Below the pieces are notes generated by a model. That model was not told the DNA's origin, did no database searches, and saw only the letters and a program-made list of their open reading frames with translations. DNA of 64,000 nucleotides. Origin: Bacteroidales bacterium. Its GTDB lineage: Bacteria; Bacteroidota; Bacteroidia; Bacteroidales; TTA-H9. Below are positions 26,490-34,561 of this stretch, in pieces. Where the stretch lies: the NCBI GenBank assembly GCA_030656615.1, contig JAUSOY010000022.1:1-64000 (forward strand), given 5' to 3'. The translations under genes were made by a program, and so were the position numbers. Positions within the stretch are counted from its first letter, which is position 1, and each line of letters opens with the position of its first letter.

Positions 26490-28517
26490 CTATTTGCTTT
26501 GCATTATTTCTGCCCCATCCCAATCGTGTGGAATGCCTTCCTGCATTATTCTCTTACATTTTTCGGAGTAAACATGAAAAACCTTGTCAGTGGGCCATTG
26601 GTCAGAAAGTGATTTAAACATACTAGCGGCTTCCTGAAAATCTTTATTTCTAAATGACTCTATAGCCGCAATATAGGCATGTTTTGATTGGCTTCTTTCT
26701 TCAATTTTTTGTGGACTTTCTCCATTTAGAATTTCGAAAATATAGGCGGCATGTTTTTTCCCTTTCACCTTTACAACGTCGAGAAACCGGAAAAAATAGT
26801 CTTCAGGCCTTTTAATTTTTATCAGGGCATCCTGGCTGATAATAATAGAAGAACCATAGTGTTTTGTCAGGCCTTCTAATCGCGAGGACAGGTTAACGGC
26901 ATCAGAAATCACCGTTCCTTCCATACGACCATGTCCTCCAATAATGCCCAGCATAAGAGATCCGCTGTGTATGCCGATGCCCATTGCGATGGGAACCAGA
27001 TTTTCTTCTATTCTAAGTTGGTTGTATTCTGTGAGAATCTGCTGCATTTCTATGGCTGCATTGACAGCATTTTCAACATCACCTTCAAAAAGCGCCATAA
27101 TGCTATCGCCCATAAATTTATCAATAAAACCATGATTGCGTGTTATGATGGGCTCCATGAGACCAAGGTAATTATTGATAAAATCAAAATTCTGCTGCAA
27201 CGTCATCGATTCTGAAATGCTGGTAAAGTCGCGGATATCGGTAAAAAGAATACACATATCTTTTTGAACCTGATCTCCCAAAGAAATTTCAGTAATGCTT
27301 TGTTTACCCAGCATATCTAAAAATTGTTTCGGAACAAAACGAAGGTAGGATTCATTAAGTCTTCGGATGTTAGCAATGGAATTATGAATACGTGCCGACA
27401 TATCATTGTAGCCTCTGGCTAGCTGTCCAATTTCATCATTGGTTCTTACGATGGTGTAATGAAGCTGTTCGTCATTGCCGGTTAGCATCATATTATTTAA
27501 TAGTTCCTTTACAGGTTGAACTATAAAATCCGTGGTCCATTTTACAAAGAAAAAGATATAGAACAATGCAATAAATATCCCGGAATATATACCCAAAAAC
27601 ATAAACCAGGCATTTACCGCATTGATGTAAAATAAATTCTGTTCCAGATTTCCTATTACATTCCCTAATGTTATTATATCACCATATAGTATTCTTTTCA
27701 TTTCTGGACTCATCTGGCTGATGTTCAGTTGCAACTCTGAAATATTGGTGATGCTTTGAACCAAATATATTATAACAACCAGTAAGGGCAGAAGGGTGGT
27801 CATTCCGGATGCAAGCCACATCTGGTTTTTAATTTTTCCATGCTTTCCTTTGAAAATGCGGTGTCTGAGTTCCGCCGGACTGTATATATATTCAAGATAG
27901 CGGATGTGTACCCGATGCCTTTGCCAGAAATAAGCAAACATGACTGAGAGAAGACTGGCGACCAGTGAAACATAAAAAAACTGACCATAAAACAAACTTG
28001 TCTCTGTGCTTACTTCGTCTTCCGTGCTAATTTTAATCAGGGTGTAAGCATGAGCAATAATGTATGACGAAAACAGTATCAGAGCATTTAGAATTGGCGA
28101 TAGTAAAAGTAATTTCCTGGAATATTTTCGTAGCCAGGGTTTTATTGCCTTTTTTTTCCGTAAGGCCCTGAAATACAAACGAAAAGGCAGATTAAATAAA
28201 AAGGCGATGCCAAAACTGATGATGATAAGTGTAAACTGAAAACCCATAGGATTATGGGTTTTTATGCCTTCTACAGCAAGTTTCCCGTTTGCGTTAGCTT
28301 TTACCTGAGCAATGGAATCAGCGTTCAATGAGGTGTTGGTAAAGAAGGGAGCAGACGTGGAATCCGTTACTTGTACCGCCCGTTTAAAATCCTCCAGTTT
28401 ATGAGCATTTTTAACAAAAATCATCAACAAAAACGGGAGTATCAACAGATAGTAAATCGCTGTAGATGTAAGATAAATTCGTAAACCGTAAAAGTGTGGA
28501 ATTTTTGTTTTTGCCAT
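26490..28517 (-). CDS. Membrane class III adenylate/guanylate cyclase with HAMP domain
   Basis: The 675-residue protein has an N-terminal membrane segment, a periplasmic part and further membrane segments to about residue 325. A HAMP-like region follows (QPVKELLNNMMLTGNDEQ, about 335-390). The class III cyclase domain (about 405-600) has both metal Asps in FTDIRDF and KFMGDSIMALF, plus GIGIHSG and SSRLEGLTKHYG. A short helical C-terminus follows. It should make cAMP or cGMP in response to an envelope signal; the base-specifying residues were not resolved. It heads the transcript containing the PagL-like gene. Confidence 0.85.
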   Translation of the reverse strand: MAKTKIPHFYGLRIYLTSTAIYYLLILPFLLMIFVKNAHKLEDFKRAVQVTDSTSAPFFTNTSLNADSIAQVKANANGKLAVEGIKTHNPMGFQFTLIIISFGIAFLFNLPFRLYFRALRKKKAIKPWLRKYSRKLLLLSPILNALILFSSYIIAHAYTLIKISTEDEVSTETSLFYGQFFYVSLVASLLSVMFAYFWQRHRVHIRYLEYIYSPAELRHRIFKGKHGKIKNQMWLASGMTTLLPLLVVIIYLVQSITNISELQLNISQMSPEMKRILYGDIITLGNVIGNLEQNLFYINAVNAWFMFLGIYSGIFIALFYIFFFVKWTTDFIVQPVKELLNNMMLTGNDEQLHYTIVRTNDEIGQLARGYNDMSARIHNSIANIRRLNESYLRFVPKQFLDMLGKQSITEISLGDQVQKDMCILFTDIRDFTSISESMTLQQNFDFINNYLGLMEPIITRNHGFIDKFMGDSIMALFEGDVENAVNAAIEMQQILTEYNQLRIEENLVPIAMGIGIHSGSLMLGIIGGHGRMEGTVISDAVNLSSRLEGLTKHYGSSIIISQDALIKIKRPEDYFFRFLDVVKVKGKKHAAYIFEILNGESPQKIEERSQSKHAYIAAIESFRNKDFQEAASMFKSLSDQWPTDKVFHVYSEKCKRIMQEGIPHDWDGAEIMQSK

Positions 28518-28579
28518 AATCGGTGTATTCTCAGCACCCGATAAAATTACAAATTTCTTTTATAAGGGGCTAAAAAAAA

Positions 28580-28606
28580 TAGAGTTGCCGATTTCCGGCA
28601 ACTCTA
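28580..28606 (-). terminator. Terminator of tRNA-Cys
   Basis: Stem AGAGTTGCCG / CGGCAACTCT around a five-base loop. On the minus strand a T-rich tract follows (complement of 28571-28580). It lies right after the tRNA 3' end. Confidence 0.85.
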
Positions 28607-28607
28607 T

Positions 28608-28681
28608 TGGAGGTCTCGAGCGGAGTCGAACCGCTGTACAAGGTTTTGCAGACCTCTGCCTAGCCACTCGGCCACGAGACC
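28608..28681 (-). tRNA. trnC: tRNA-Cys (GCA)
   Basis: Read on the minus strand, the seven-base acceptor stem GGTCTCG pairs with CGAGACC, followed by discriminator T and an encoded CCA. The anticodon loop CTGCAAA gives anticodon GCA (Cys). The T arm GCGGTTCGACTCCGC is intact. It is a 74-base gene with a canonical promoter upstream and a terminator downstream, lying alone between the cyclase and glnS genes. Confidence 0.95.
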
Positions 28682-28695
28682 CTCATTTTGCGTTG

Positions 28696-28727
28696 CAAAG
28701 ATAAATTGAAAAGCTCAATTACACAAA
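28696..28727 (-). promoter_or_regulatory. Promoter of tRNA-Cys
   Basis: On the minus strand TTTG (28727-28724), 20 bases, then TATCTTTG (28703-28696): a full match to the Bacteroidota consensus, 14 bases before the tRNA 5' end. Confidence 0.75.
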
Positions 28728-28772
28728 TCCTATAATTGAGGTATACAAAGGCATAGTTCAGAGCATAATGTT

Positions 28773-28780
28773 TACCTTTG
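28773..28780 (+). promoter_or_regulatory. Possible -7 element for glnS
   Basis: TACCTTTG followed by CGG matches TAnnTTTG and lies 28 bases upstream of the chosen ATG. No upstream TTTG stands at a standard distance. Confidence 0.45.
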
Positions 28781-28808
28781 CGGATTAATTTTTTTGCTTC
28801 AAAGATTT

Positions 28809-30557
28809 ATGAATAATCCTCTCTCAGGCTCAGAGAGCCACCCGAACGAAAAAGAAATCCGTGCAAACCATAATGCCGGTGCGGAGGTCGAAAGACCATC
28901 CTTGAATTTTCTTGAAGAAATTATTGAAGATGATTTACGACAGCAAAAAAATGATTCCAGAATTCATACACGCTTTCCGCCTGAACCTAATGGGTATCTT
29001 CATATTGGTCACGCAAAATCCATCTGTCTTAATTTTGGATTAGCAAAAAAATATAATGGCAAAACCAATCTTCGTTTTGACGATACAAATCCCACAAAAG
29101 AAGATGTTGAGTATGTCGATTCCATAAAGGAAGATGTTAATTGGCTTGGTTTTTCATGGGATGGGGAGTATTATGCCTCTGATTATTTTGGCCAATTGTA
29201 TGAATGGGCCGAAAAACTAATTCTGGATGATAAAGCATATATTGATGATCAGTCAGCCGAGGAAATAAGCAAAGGCAGAGGAACGGTTACTACTACCGGA
29301 ATTAACAGCCCGTTCCGTAATCGTGCGATCGAAGAAAATCTTGATTTATTCAGGGGAATGCGTGATGGTAAATTTCCTGAAGGTTCAAGGGTATTGCGTG
29401 CAAAAATCGATATGAGTCATAAGAATATGTTTATGCGAGATCCTATTTTGTACAGAATCTTATTTTCTCATCACCATCGGACGGGTGACTCATGGTGTAT
29501 TTATCCGATGTATGATTGGGCCCATGGCCAGTCTGATTACCTGGAAGGAATAACCCATTCTGTATGTACACTTGAGTTTGATGTTCATCGGGTACTCTAT
29601 GATTGGTTTCTGGAACAGTTGGTTGAAGGCGATTATCGTCCTCATCAATATGAATTTGCGCGTCTCAACCTGAGTTATACACTGATGAGTAAACGGAAAC
29701 TACTTGAGTTGGTTAAGGATGGTATAGTTAATGGATGGGACGATCCACGAATGCCTACCATTTGTGGATTGAGACGCAGTGGGTATACACCAGAATCTAT
29801 ACGTAGTTTTGCAGAACGAATTGGTGTGGCAAAACGGGATAATGTCATTGATTATTCCTTGTTGGAATTTAGTTTAAGAGAAGATTTGAATAAGAAAACC
29901 AATCGGGTTCTTGCTGTTCTAAATCCGGTTAAACTTGTCATAACCAATTACCCGGATAAGGAATCAGAATTTCTTGATGCTGTGAATAATCCGGAAGATC
30001 CTTCAGCGGGAATACGGCAGCTTTATTTTTCTAAAGAATTATACATCGAAAGGGAAGATTTTATGATAGATCCTCCTAAGAAGTATTTTCGATTGTTTCC
30101 CGGGGGTGAAGTTCGCCTGAAATACGGCTATATTATTAAATGTGAGGATTATGTTACCAATCCTGATACCGGCGAATTACTCGAAATTCATTGCACCTAT
30201 GATCCCTTGTCAAAAACGGGCGGACCCAATGCGAACCGTAAAATCAAAGGAACAATTCATTGGGTATCTGCACAACACGCTATTCCAGTGGAAGTTCGGT
30301 TATATGATCGACTCTTCCTTAACTCCGATCCGGAAGACGTTCCAGAAGGCAAGGATTTCAGATACAACCTTAATCCTGATTCACTAAAAATCATAACAGC
30401 CCTTGTTGAACCATCGCTTCAAAATCTGAAACCCCTCGATCAGTTTCAGTTTGAGCGCATTGGATATTTCAATGTAGATTCTGATTCTACCCCAGAAAGG
30501 CCGGTATTTAATCGTACGACCGGTTTGCGGGATTCGTGGGCTAAATCAGGAAACTAA
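28809..30557 (+). CDS. glnS: Glutamine--tRNA ligase
   Basis: The 582-residue class I synthetase has [15 protein letters not shown] (HIGH motif, about residue 58), LRFDDTNP, the TLEFDVHR region and the KMSKS-like LMSKRKL at about 295. A C-terminal beta-barrel anticodon-binding domain follows. GlnRS rather than GluRS is indicated by the PPEPNG-type N-terminus and that C-terminal fold. It charges tRNA-Gln with glutamine. The ATG at 28809 is preferred to a TTG at 28794. No YqeY domain is appended. Confidence 0.93.
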   Translation: MNNPLSGSESHPNEKEIRANHNAGAEVERPSLNFLEEIIEDDLRQQKNDSRIHTRFPPEPNGYLHIGHAKSICLNFGLAKKYNGKTNLRFDDTNPTKEDVEYVDSIKEDVNWLGFSWDGEYYASDYFGQLYEWAEKLILDDKAYIDDQSAEEISKGRGTVTTTGINSPFRNRAIEENLDLFRGMRDGKFPEGSRVLRAKIDMSHKNMFMRDPILYRILFSHHHRTGDSWCIYPMYDWAHGQSDYLEGITHSVCTLEFDVHRVLYDWFLEQLVEGDYRPHQYEFARLNLSYTLMSKRKLLELVKDGIVNGWDDPRMPTICGLRRSGYTPESIRSFAERIGVAKRDNVIDYSLLEFSLREDLNKKTNRVLAVLNPVKLVITNYPDKESEFLDAVNNPEDPSAGIRQLYFSKELYIEREDFMIDPPKKYFRLFPGGEVRLKYGYIIKCEDYVTNPDTGELLEIHCTYDPLSKTGGPNANRKIKGTIHWVSAQHAIPVEVRLYDRLFLNSDPEDVPEGKDFRYNLNPDSLKIITALVEPSLQNLKPLDQFQFERIGYFNVDSDSTPERPVFNRTTGLRDSWAKSGN

Positions 30558-30571
30558 TAGATTTTAATGAT

Positions 30572-30601
30572 AAAGGCCGGAAGTCATATCTTCCGGCCTT
30601 T
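30572..30601. terminator. Bidirectional terminator between glnS and a glycosyltransferase
   Basis: A perfect 12-base stem (AAAGGCCGGAAG and its complement) closes a six-base loop. It overlaps the last codons and stop of the convergent glycosyltransferase gene and serves glnS from the other side. Confidence 0.85.
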
Positions 30602-31693
30602 CCATTTTACATCAATCAGTAATCCGCCCAAAGTAAAAAACACAACGTAAAATGGATATATAATTTGCAAAAAGGGTAGCATCCATAATAATCCGGGTCT
30701 TTTTGTAGAGTAGCATTCATTTCGCATCATGGGAAATTCTGTCAGGAATTTGAGACCAAATGCAATAAAGAATACGACCAAAGCCCAGCATGCTGTCAGG
30801 CTTAAGATCATAAGAATTAACAAGCTTAAATTGCAAAACAACGTAATGGCTCCGAAAATCAGCAAATAAGATTCGGTGAATCCTGAGGTTTTGGAGACCC
30901 ATCGAATGCGTTGGGTAATAAAATCAGAAAGACTTGATATAGCGAGGGTAAAAACTGAAGAACCCGGAGTTTCTGAAAAAACCACCGCATTTTTTCCATA
31001 AAGTTTCCTGACAGAAAGCATAGTAAACATGTCATCACCGGATGCATATTCCATTTTCAGATACGATGACGGCAAAGACAATAAGGTTTCTTTTCGGATG
31101 GCCATATTGGCCCCATTTGCCATCAGAGGATTGTTAGTCCGGGCTGAAATCCGTGTAATTCCAATTAATCCCGCAAATTCAAGTGCCTGAAGCTTGGCAA
31201 AAATGGATTTACCGGTAAGTATTACAGGCCCCAGAACCATTTTTATTTTGTCATTCGTAAAAAATGATGTCATATCAGATACCCATTCATTTGATGGTAT
31301 ACAATCAGCATCAGTAAAAAGAAAAATTTCGCCCTGAGCGATTTTGATCGTTTCTGCAATGGCCTGTTTTTTCCCCCTTTGCCATGTCATTTCGATGGTC
31401 TTTATATCGTTGCAGGAATGAAGAATACCCAAACTGTTATCTTCTGAATGATCATCTGCGATGATAATTTCGATGAGATCTTTAGGATAGGTCTGGTTTT
31501 TTAAAGCTAATAGAAGGGGTCTAAGATTTTGTTCTTCGTTTCTGGCCGCAATTAGTATACTGACCTTTTTTCCGGATGCCGGAAATTGTATTGGGATACG
31601 TTTTCTACCACGGAAACTGAAATAGAAAATCAACAGCGAGTAGCAGACAGGAAAAATCAGTAAGAACAGAATTGATAAATTAATTGAGTTCAT
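30584..31693 (-). CDS. Family 2 glycosyltransferase, membrane-bound
   Basis: The 369-residue protein (start [10 protein letters not shown] at 31693) has one N-terminal and about three C-terminal membrane segments around a GT-A domain. That domain shows VSILIAARNEEQNL, the nucleotide-binding IIADDHSEDNS and LFTDADCIP (DxD-like), and QRIRWVSK near the C-terminal end (QxxRW), typical of processive GT2 enzymes. It transfers a sugar to a lipid or glycan acceptor at the inner membrane; the substrate is unknown. It overlaps the 3' end of the flippase-like gene by 14 bases, so they are coupled. Confidence 0.82.
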   Translation of the reverse strand: MNSINLSILFLLIFPVCYSLLIFYFSFRGRKRIPIQFPASGKKVSILIAARNEEQNLRPLLLALKNQTYPKDLIEIIIADDHSEDNSLGILHSCNDIKTIEMTWQRGKKQAIAETIKIAQGEIFLFTDADCIPSNEWVSDMTSFFTNDKIKMVLGPVILTGKSIFAKLQALEFAGLIGITRISARTNNPLMANGANMAIRKETLLSLPSSYLKMEYASGDDMFTMLSVRKLYGKNAVVFSETPGSSVFTLAISSLSDFITQRIRWVSKTSGFTESYLLIFGAITLFCNLSLLILMILSLTACWALVVFFIAFGLKFLTEFPMMRNECYSTKRPGLLWMLPFLQIIYPFYVVFFTLGGLLIDVKWKGRKI

Positions 31694-32705
31694 GCCGTGA
31701 TTTTTTAAAGAAACGCAGACGGACAACAAATGCACTACCAAGAAGAGCGGGTAAGGCTATGTTGATAATATAAACCAATGAGGCACTTGCAACAATTCCG
31801 ATTGAAATACTTTCGTTCGATGCTAAATCAGGAGGCAATATCATTTTAATAACTCCCAGAGCCACAGAACTACGAATTCCTAATTCTGCCAGAGCCATGG
31901 ACGGAATGGCCGTCAGAATGAAAAAGATTACAGCAACGGCGATAATACCTTCAAAAAAGTTTAGCGGAATTCCGGCTGCTTTGAATAAGAGAAGATACTG
32001 ACACGAAAAAACCATGTATCTTAATGCACTTAGCCATAGCACTTTTAACAATTCAGATTTATTATAACGGCCGATAACCCGTAAATAATTTTTGAATTTC
32101 CAGAACGACCTTGGGATAATCCGATTCATGACCGAAATCAGTAAAGGTGTATTGATGAAAAGAAGTACTATCCCCATATTTAACAATAAAACGGCTACAG
32201 CGATACCATGTATTAAAAAGCCACCGAGGTATAAGGAAAAGGGAGTGTAGTTATCCAAAAAAAATATCAAAGCGATACTACCTGCAATAATGGTTATAAA
32301 AAATTGACTAAGACTCCCAAGAATTGTAATGACAATACCTTTTCCCGGGCTGCTTTTTTTAAGAATGAAGACTCGTCCAAAATATTCTCCAATCCGATTG
32401 GGGGTGAAAATACTTACGGTAATACCTGAAAACACGGCCAAAAATGCGTTGATAAATGATATTTCTTCGATTTTAGCAATCATAAATTGCCATTTACGAG
32501 CCTCAATACCCCAGTTTATAATCATTAAAAAAACAACCAGCGAAATTATTAGCCAAAGAAATGGATGAATTGGAGCGAGATGCATTTGCTTTAATGGTTC
32601 AGTCAGATGATCCTTTCCAAAAAACTCCCAAGCCAGATAGCCCCACGAGGCACAGAGTATCAAAATTCTGATAAGGATGTTATATGTTTTGGCTACTTTT
32701 GTCAT
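31680..32705 (-). CDS. LPG-synthase transmembrane-domain (UPF0104/AglD-like) protein
   Basis: The 341-residue integral membrane protein, from MTKVAKTYN at 32705, has about eight hydrophobic segments. The family signature [13 protein letters not shown] (about residues 95-110) and the later [14 protein letters not shown] fit the lysylphosphatidylglycerol synthase/AglD-type transmembrane family. Members move or modify lipid-linked substrates. With the coupled GT2 gene it probably glycosylates a lipid carrier or envelope glycan, which is inference. Its start lies only 18 bases from the divergent ruvC start. Confidence 0.75.
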   Translation of the reverse strand: MTKVAKTYNILIRILILCASWGYLAWEFFGKDHLTEPLKQMHLAPIHPFLWLIISLVVFLMIINWGIEARKWQFMIAKIEEISFINAFLAVFSGITVSIFTPNRIGEYFGRVFILKKSSPGKGIVITILGSLSQFFITIIAGSIALIFFLDNYTPFSLYLGGFLIHGIAVAVLLLNMGIVLLFINTPLLISVMNRIIPRSFWKFKNYLRVIGRYNKSELLKVLWLSALRYMVFSCQYLLLFKAAGIPLNFFEGIIAVAVIFFILTAIPSMALAELGIRSSVALGVIKMILPPDLASNESISIGIVASASLVYIINIALPALLGSAFVVRLRFFKKSRHELN

Positions 32706-32723
32706 ATATTTAACTTCAGCGGA

Positions 32724-33281
32724 TTGGCTACAGAACGGATTATTATGGGGATAGACCCCGGGACAAACATTATGGGCTATGGAATGATCCATTGTTCCGG
32801 CAAAAATATTGAACTGATTACACTTGGAATAATCAAGCTCTCTGCCTATGCCGATCAGCCCCTAAAATTAAGGAGAATATTTGAACGTACTCTAAGTTTA
32901 ATTGATGAATATCATCCGGATGAAATGGCGCTGGAAGCGCCTTTTTTTGGGAAGAATGTTCAATCGATGCTGAAACTGGGTAGAGCCCAGGGCGTAGCTA
33001 TGGCAGCCGGACTATATCGTTCCATACCGATTTTTGAATATTCGCCTAAAAAAATTAAGCAGTCGATCACGGGTAATGGAAACGCATCGAAGGAGCAGGT
33101 AGCAGCCATGTTGGAGCGTTTAGTTGTTATTCCGCAGAAACCCGAATCGCTTGATGCTACAGATGGCCTGGCAGCTGCGGTATGTCACTTCTTTCAAAAT
33201 ACCGGGAAAGGAGAAACGTCAACCTCCTCCTATAATGGATGGAAGTCATTTATTGATAATAATCCGGGAAGAATAAAATAA
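32724..33281 (+). CDS. ruvC: Crossover junction endodeoxyribonuclease RuvC
   Basis: The product is about 185 residues. Catalytic carboxylates are visible in [22 protein letters not shown] and [12 protein letters not shown], as expected for the RuvC Holliday-junction resolvase. The start is chosen at the TTG (32724), giving the usual ATERII lead-in; the first ATG (32745) falls right at GIDPGT and would trim the first strand. The long upstream frame overlaps the divergent gene and is rejected. No ruvA or ruvB is adjacent. It is divergent from the flippase-like gene with almost no promoter space. Confidence 0.9.
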   Translation: MATERIIMGIDPGTNIMGYGMIHCSGKNIELITLGIIKLSAYADQPLKLRRIFERTLSLIDEYHPDEMALEAPFFGKNVQSMLKLGRAQGVAMAAGLYRSIPIFEYSPKKIKQSITGNGNASKEQVAAMLERLVVIPQKPESLDATDGLAAAVCHFFQNTGKGETSTSSYNGWKSFIDNNPGRIK

Positions 33282-33286
33282 TACGC

Positions 33287-34459
33287 TTACATCAGTTTTT
33301 GATATACCTGCCACCAACGGTCAGGCAAGTCGTTATTGCATGCCATTTGATAGTCGGAGTATGTGCATGGAACAAAAATATGGCGCATATACTTGGTTTG
33401 TAAATATACAGGACAACTGACTTGCATCCACCAGCGATCACTTTTTTTACTTTTCATGAAGATTATTTCATCTTCGTGACCATCAACATTTACAAAATAG
33501 CGTATATAATGCTCCTTCTGATCGTCGCGGTACGGTTGATCATTTACGCGATTATATACCCCATCAATCACATACCATATTGCCTGAGCAATAAGATGCG
33601 CTGTTTGTCCATTGTTGTCGAAGGTGGGATTATATTCATAAAAACCAATGGACGAAAGTTTGTCGCTCATCCCTGCATATTTTGCGATACGGCACAATTG
33701 TTCTCCGTAAAAACCATTGGGGGTCGAATTTGCACAACCCGGTGCATCAGAGCACCGTACTGCAGATATATCAACGCTGATACAATCAGCATTTCTAATG
33801 ATAGGTTCTGTATCTTCAAGATTTTGAGTGAAACTACCCAAACGATAGGCGTCAAAAACCAGATTTTTCATCAGGCGTATTGCTTCCTGATCGGCAAAGT
33901 AGGTTTGATAACCAAGATTGGTATAATTGAAAAGAAAATTAGGTTGTTTCATGATGATTTCGCTCAACCAGGCGGCATTTCCTGAATTGAATCCATCACC
34001 AATATCAAAAGCGTTGTCAAGGGAAAGCAGACTTATTGTTTGACCGGTATTTTCGTATGCCAGATAGTTCCCAATTGTATTATCCTGGCTACCGCCCAAT
34101 ATTATCGGGAAAATGTCTTTTTCGAAAAGTACCGTAAGTATGTCTCCAAGAGCCACATACGTGTCCATAGGGCTTAAGCCTTCACGGATGTTACCCAAAT
34201 CAGCAATTTTTAGATCCTTACGAGGAGGAAAGAGATTATACAGATAGGGCCTTATGGCATCTGCAGCCGCTGCGCAACCAATATTTTGATTGGCATTCCG
34301 GTCTTCCGGAACGCCAATAATAGCAATTCGAATGTCGTCTAAATCGGGAAAACTCCCGTTGCTGTGGTGTTGTACGATATCCAGTAGTCGGGGCCTGCGT
34401 TTGTTTGCAGGCTGTAGACTTGAAAAAACCGAGGCTTGCAGATATTCTTGATAATCCAT
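33287..34459 (-). CDS. Degenerate arginase/formimidoylglutamase-fold protein
   Basis: The 390-residue protein has the ureohydrolase fold, recognisable from IAIIGVPEDRNAN, ILGGSQDNTIG and ISVDISAVRCSDAPG. The metal ligands are altered: GGDHS is GGSQD (122-126), DAHxD is DNAFD (148-152) and SxDxD is SVDIS (228-232). Both metal-binding His and one Asp are therefore missing. Hydrolysis by a normal di-manganese centre is unlikely despite the usual automatic label formimidoylglutamase. It lies beside topA on the same strand with a 102-base gap. Its role is unknown. Confidence 0.78.
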   Translation of the reverse strand: MDYQEYLQASVFSSLQPANKRRPRLLDIVQHHSNGSFPDLDDIRIAIIGVPEDRNANQNIGCAAAADAIRPYLYNLFPPRKDLKIADLGNIREGLSPMDTYVALGDILTVLFEKDIFPIILGGSQDNTIGNYLAYENTGQTISLLSLDNAFDIGDGFNSGNAAWLSEIIMKQPNFLFNYTNLGYQTYFADQEAIRLMKNLVFDAYRLGSFTQNLEDTEPIIRNADCISVDISAVRCSDAPGCANSTPNGFYGEQLCRIAKYAGMSDKLSSIGFYEYNPTFDNNGQTAHLIAQAIWYVIDGVYNRVNDQPYRDDQKEHYIRYFVNVDGHEDEIIFMKSKKSDRWWMQVSCPVYLQTKYMRHIFVPCTYSDYQMACNNDLPDRWWQVYQKLM

Positions 34460-34561
34460 AGTGATGTTCCGTCTTAGCTATGACTTATACTATAAAAAGC
34501 CGACAAAAGTTTTACTATTTTCCGAATAATACCACTTTATTCAAAAAACAAATGCAAAGAA

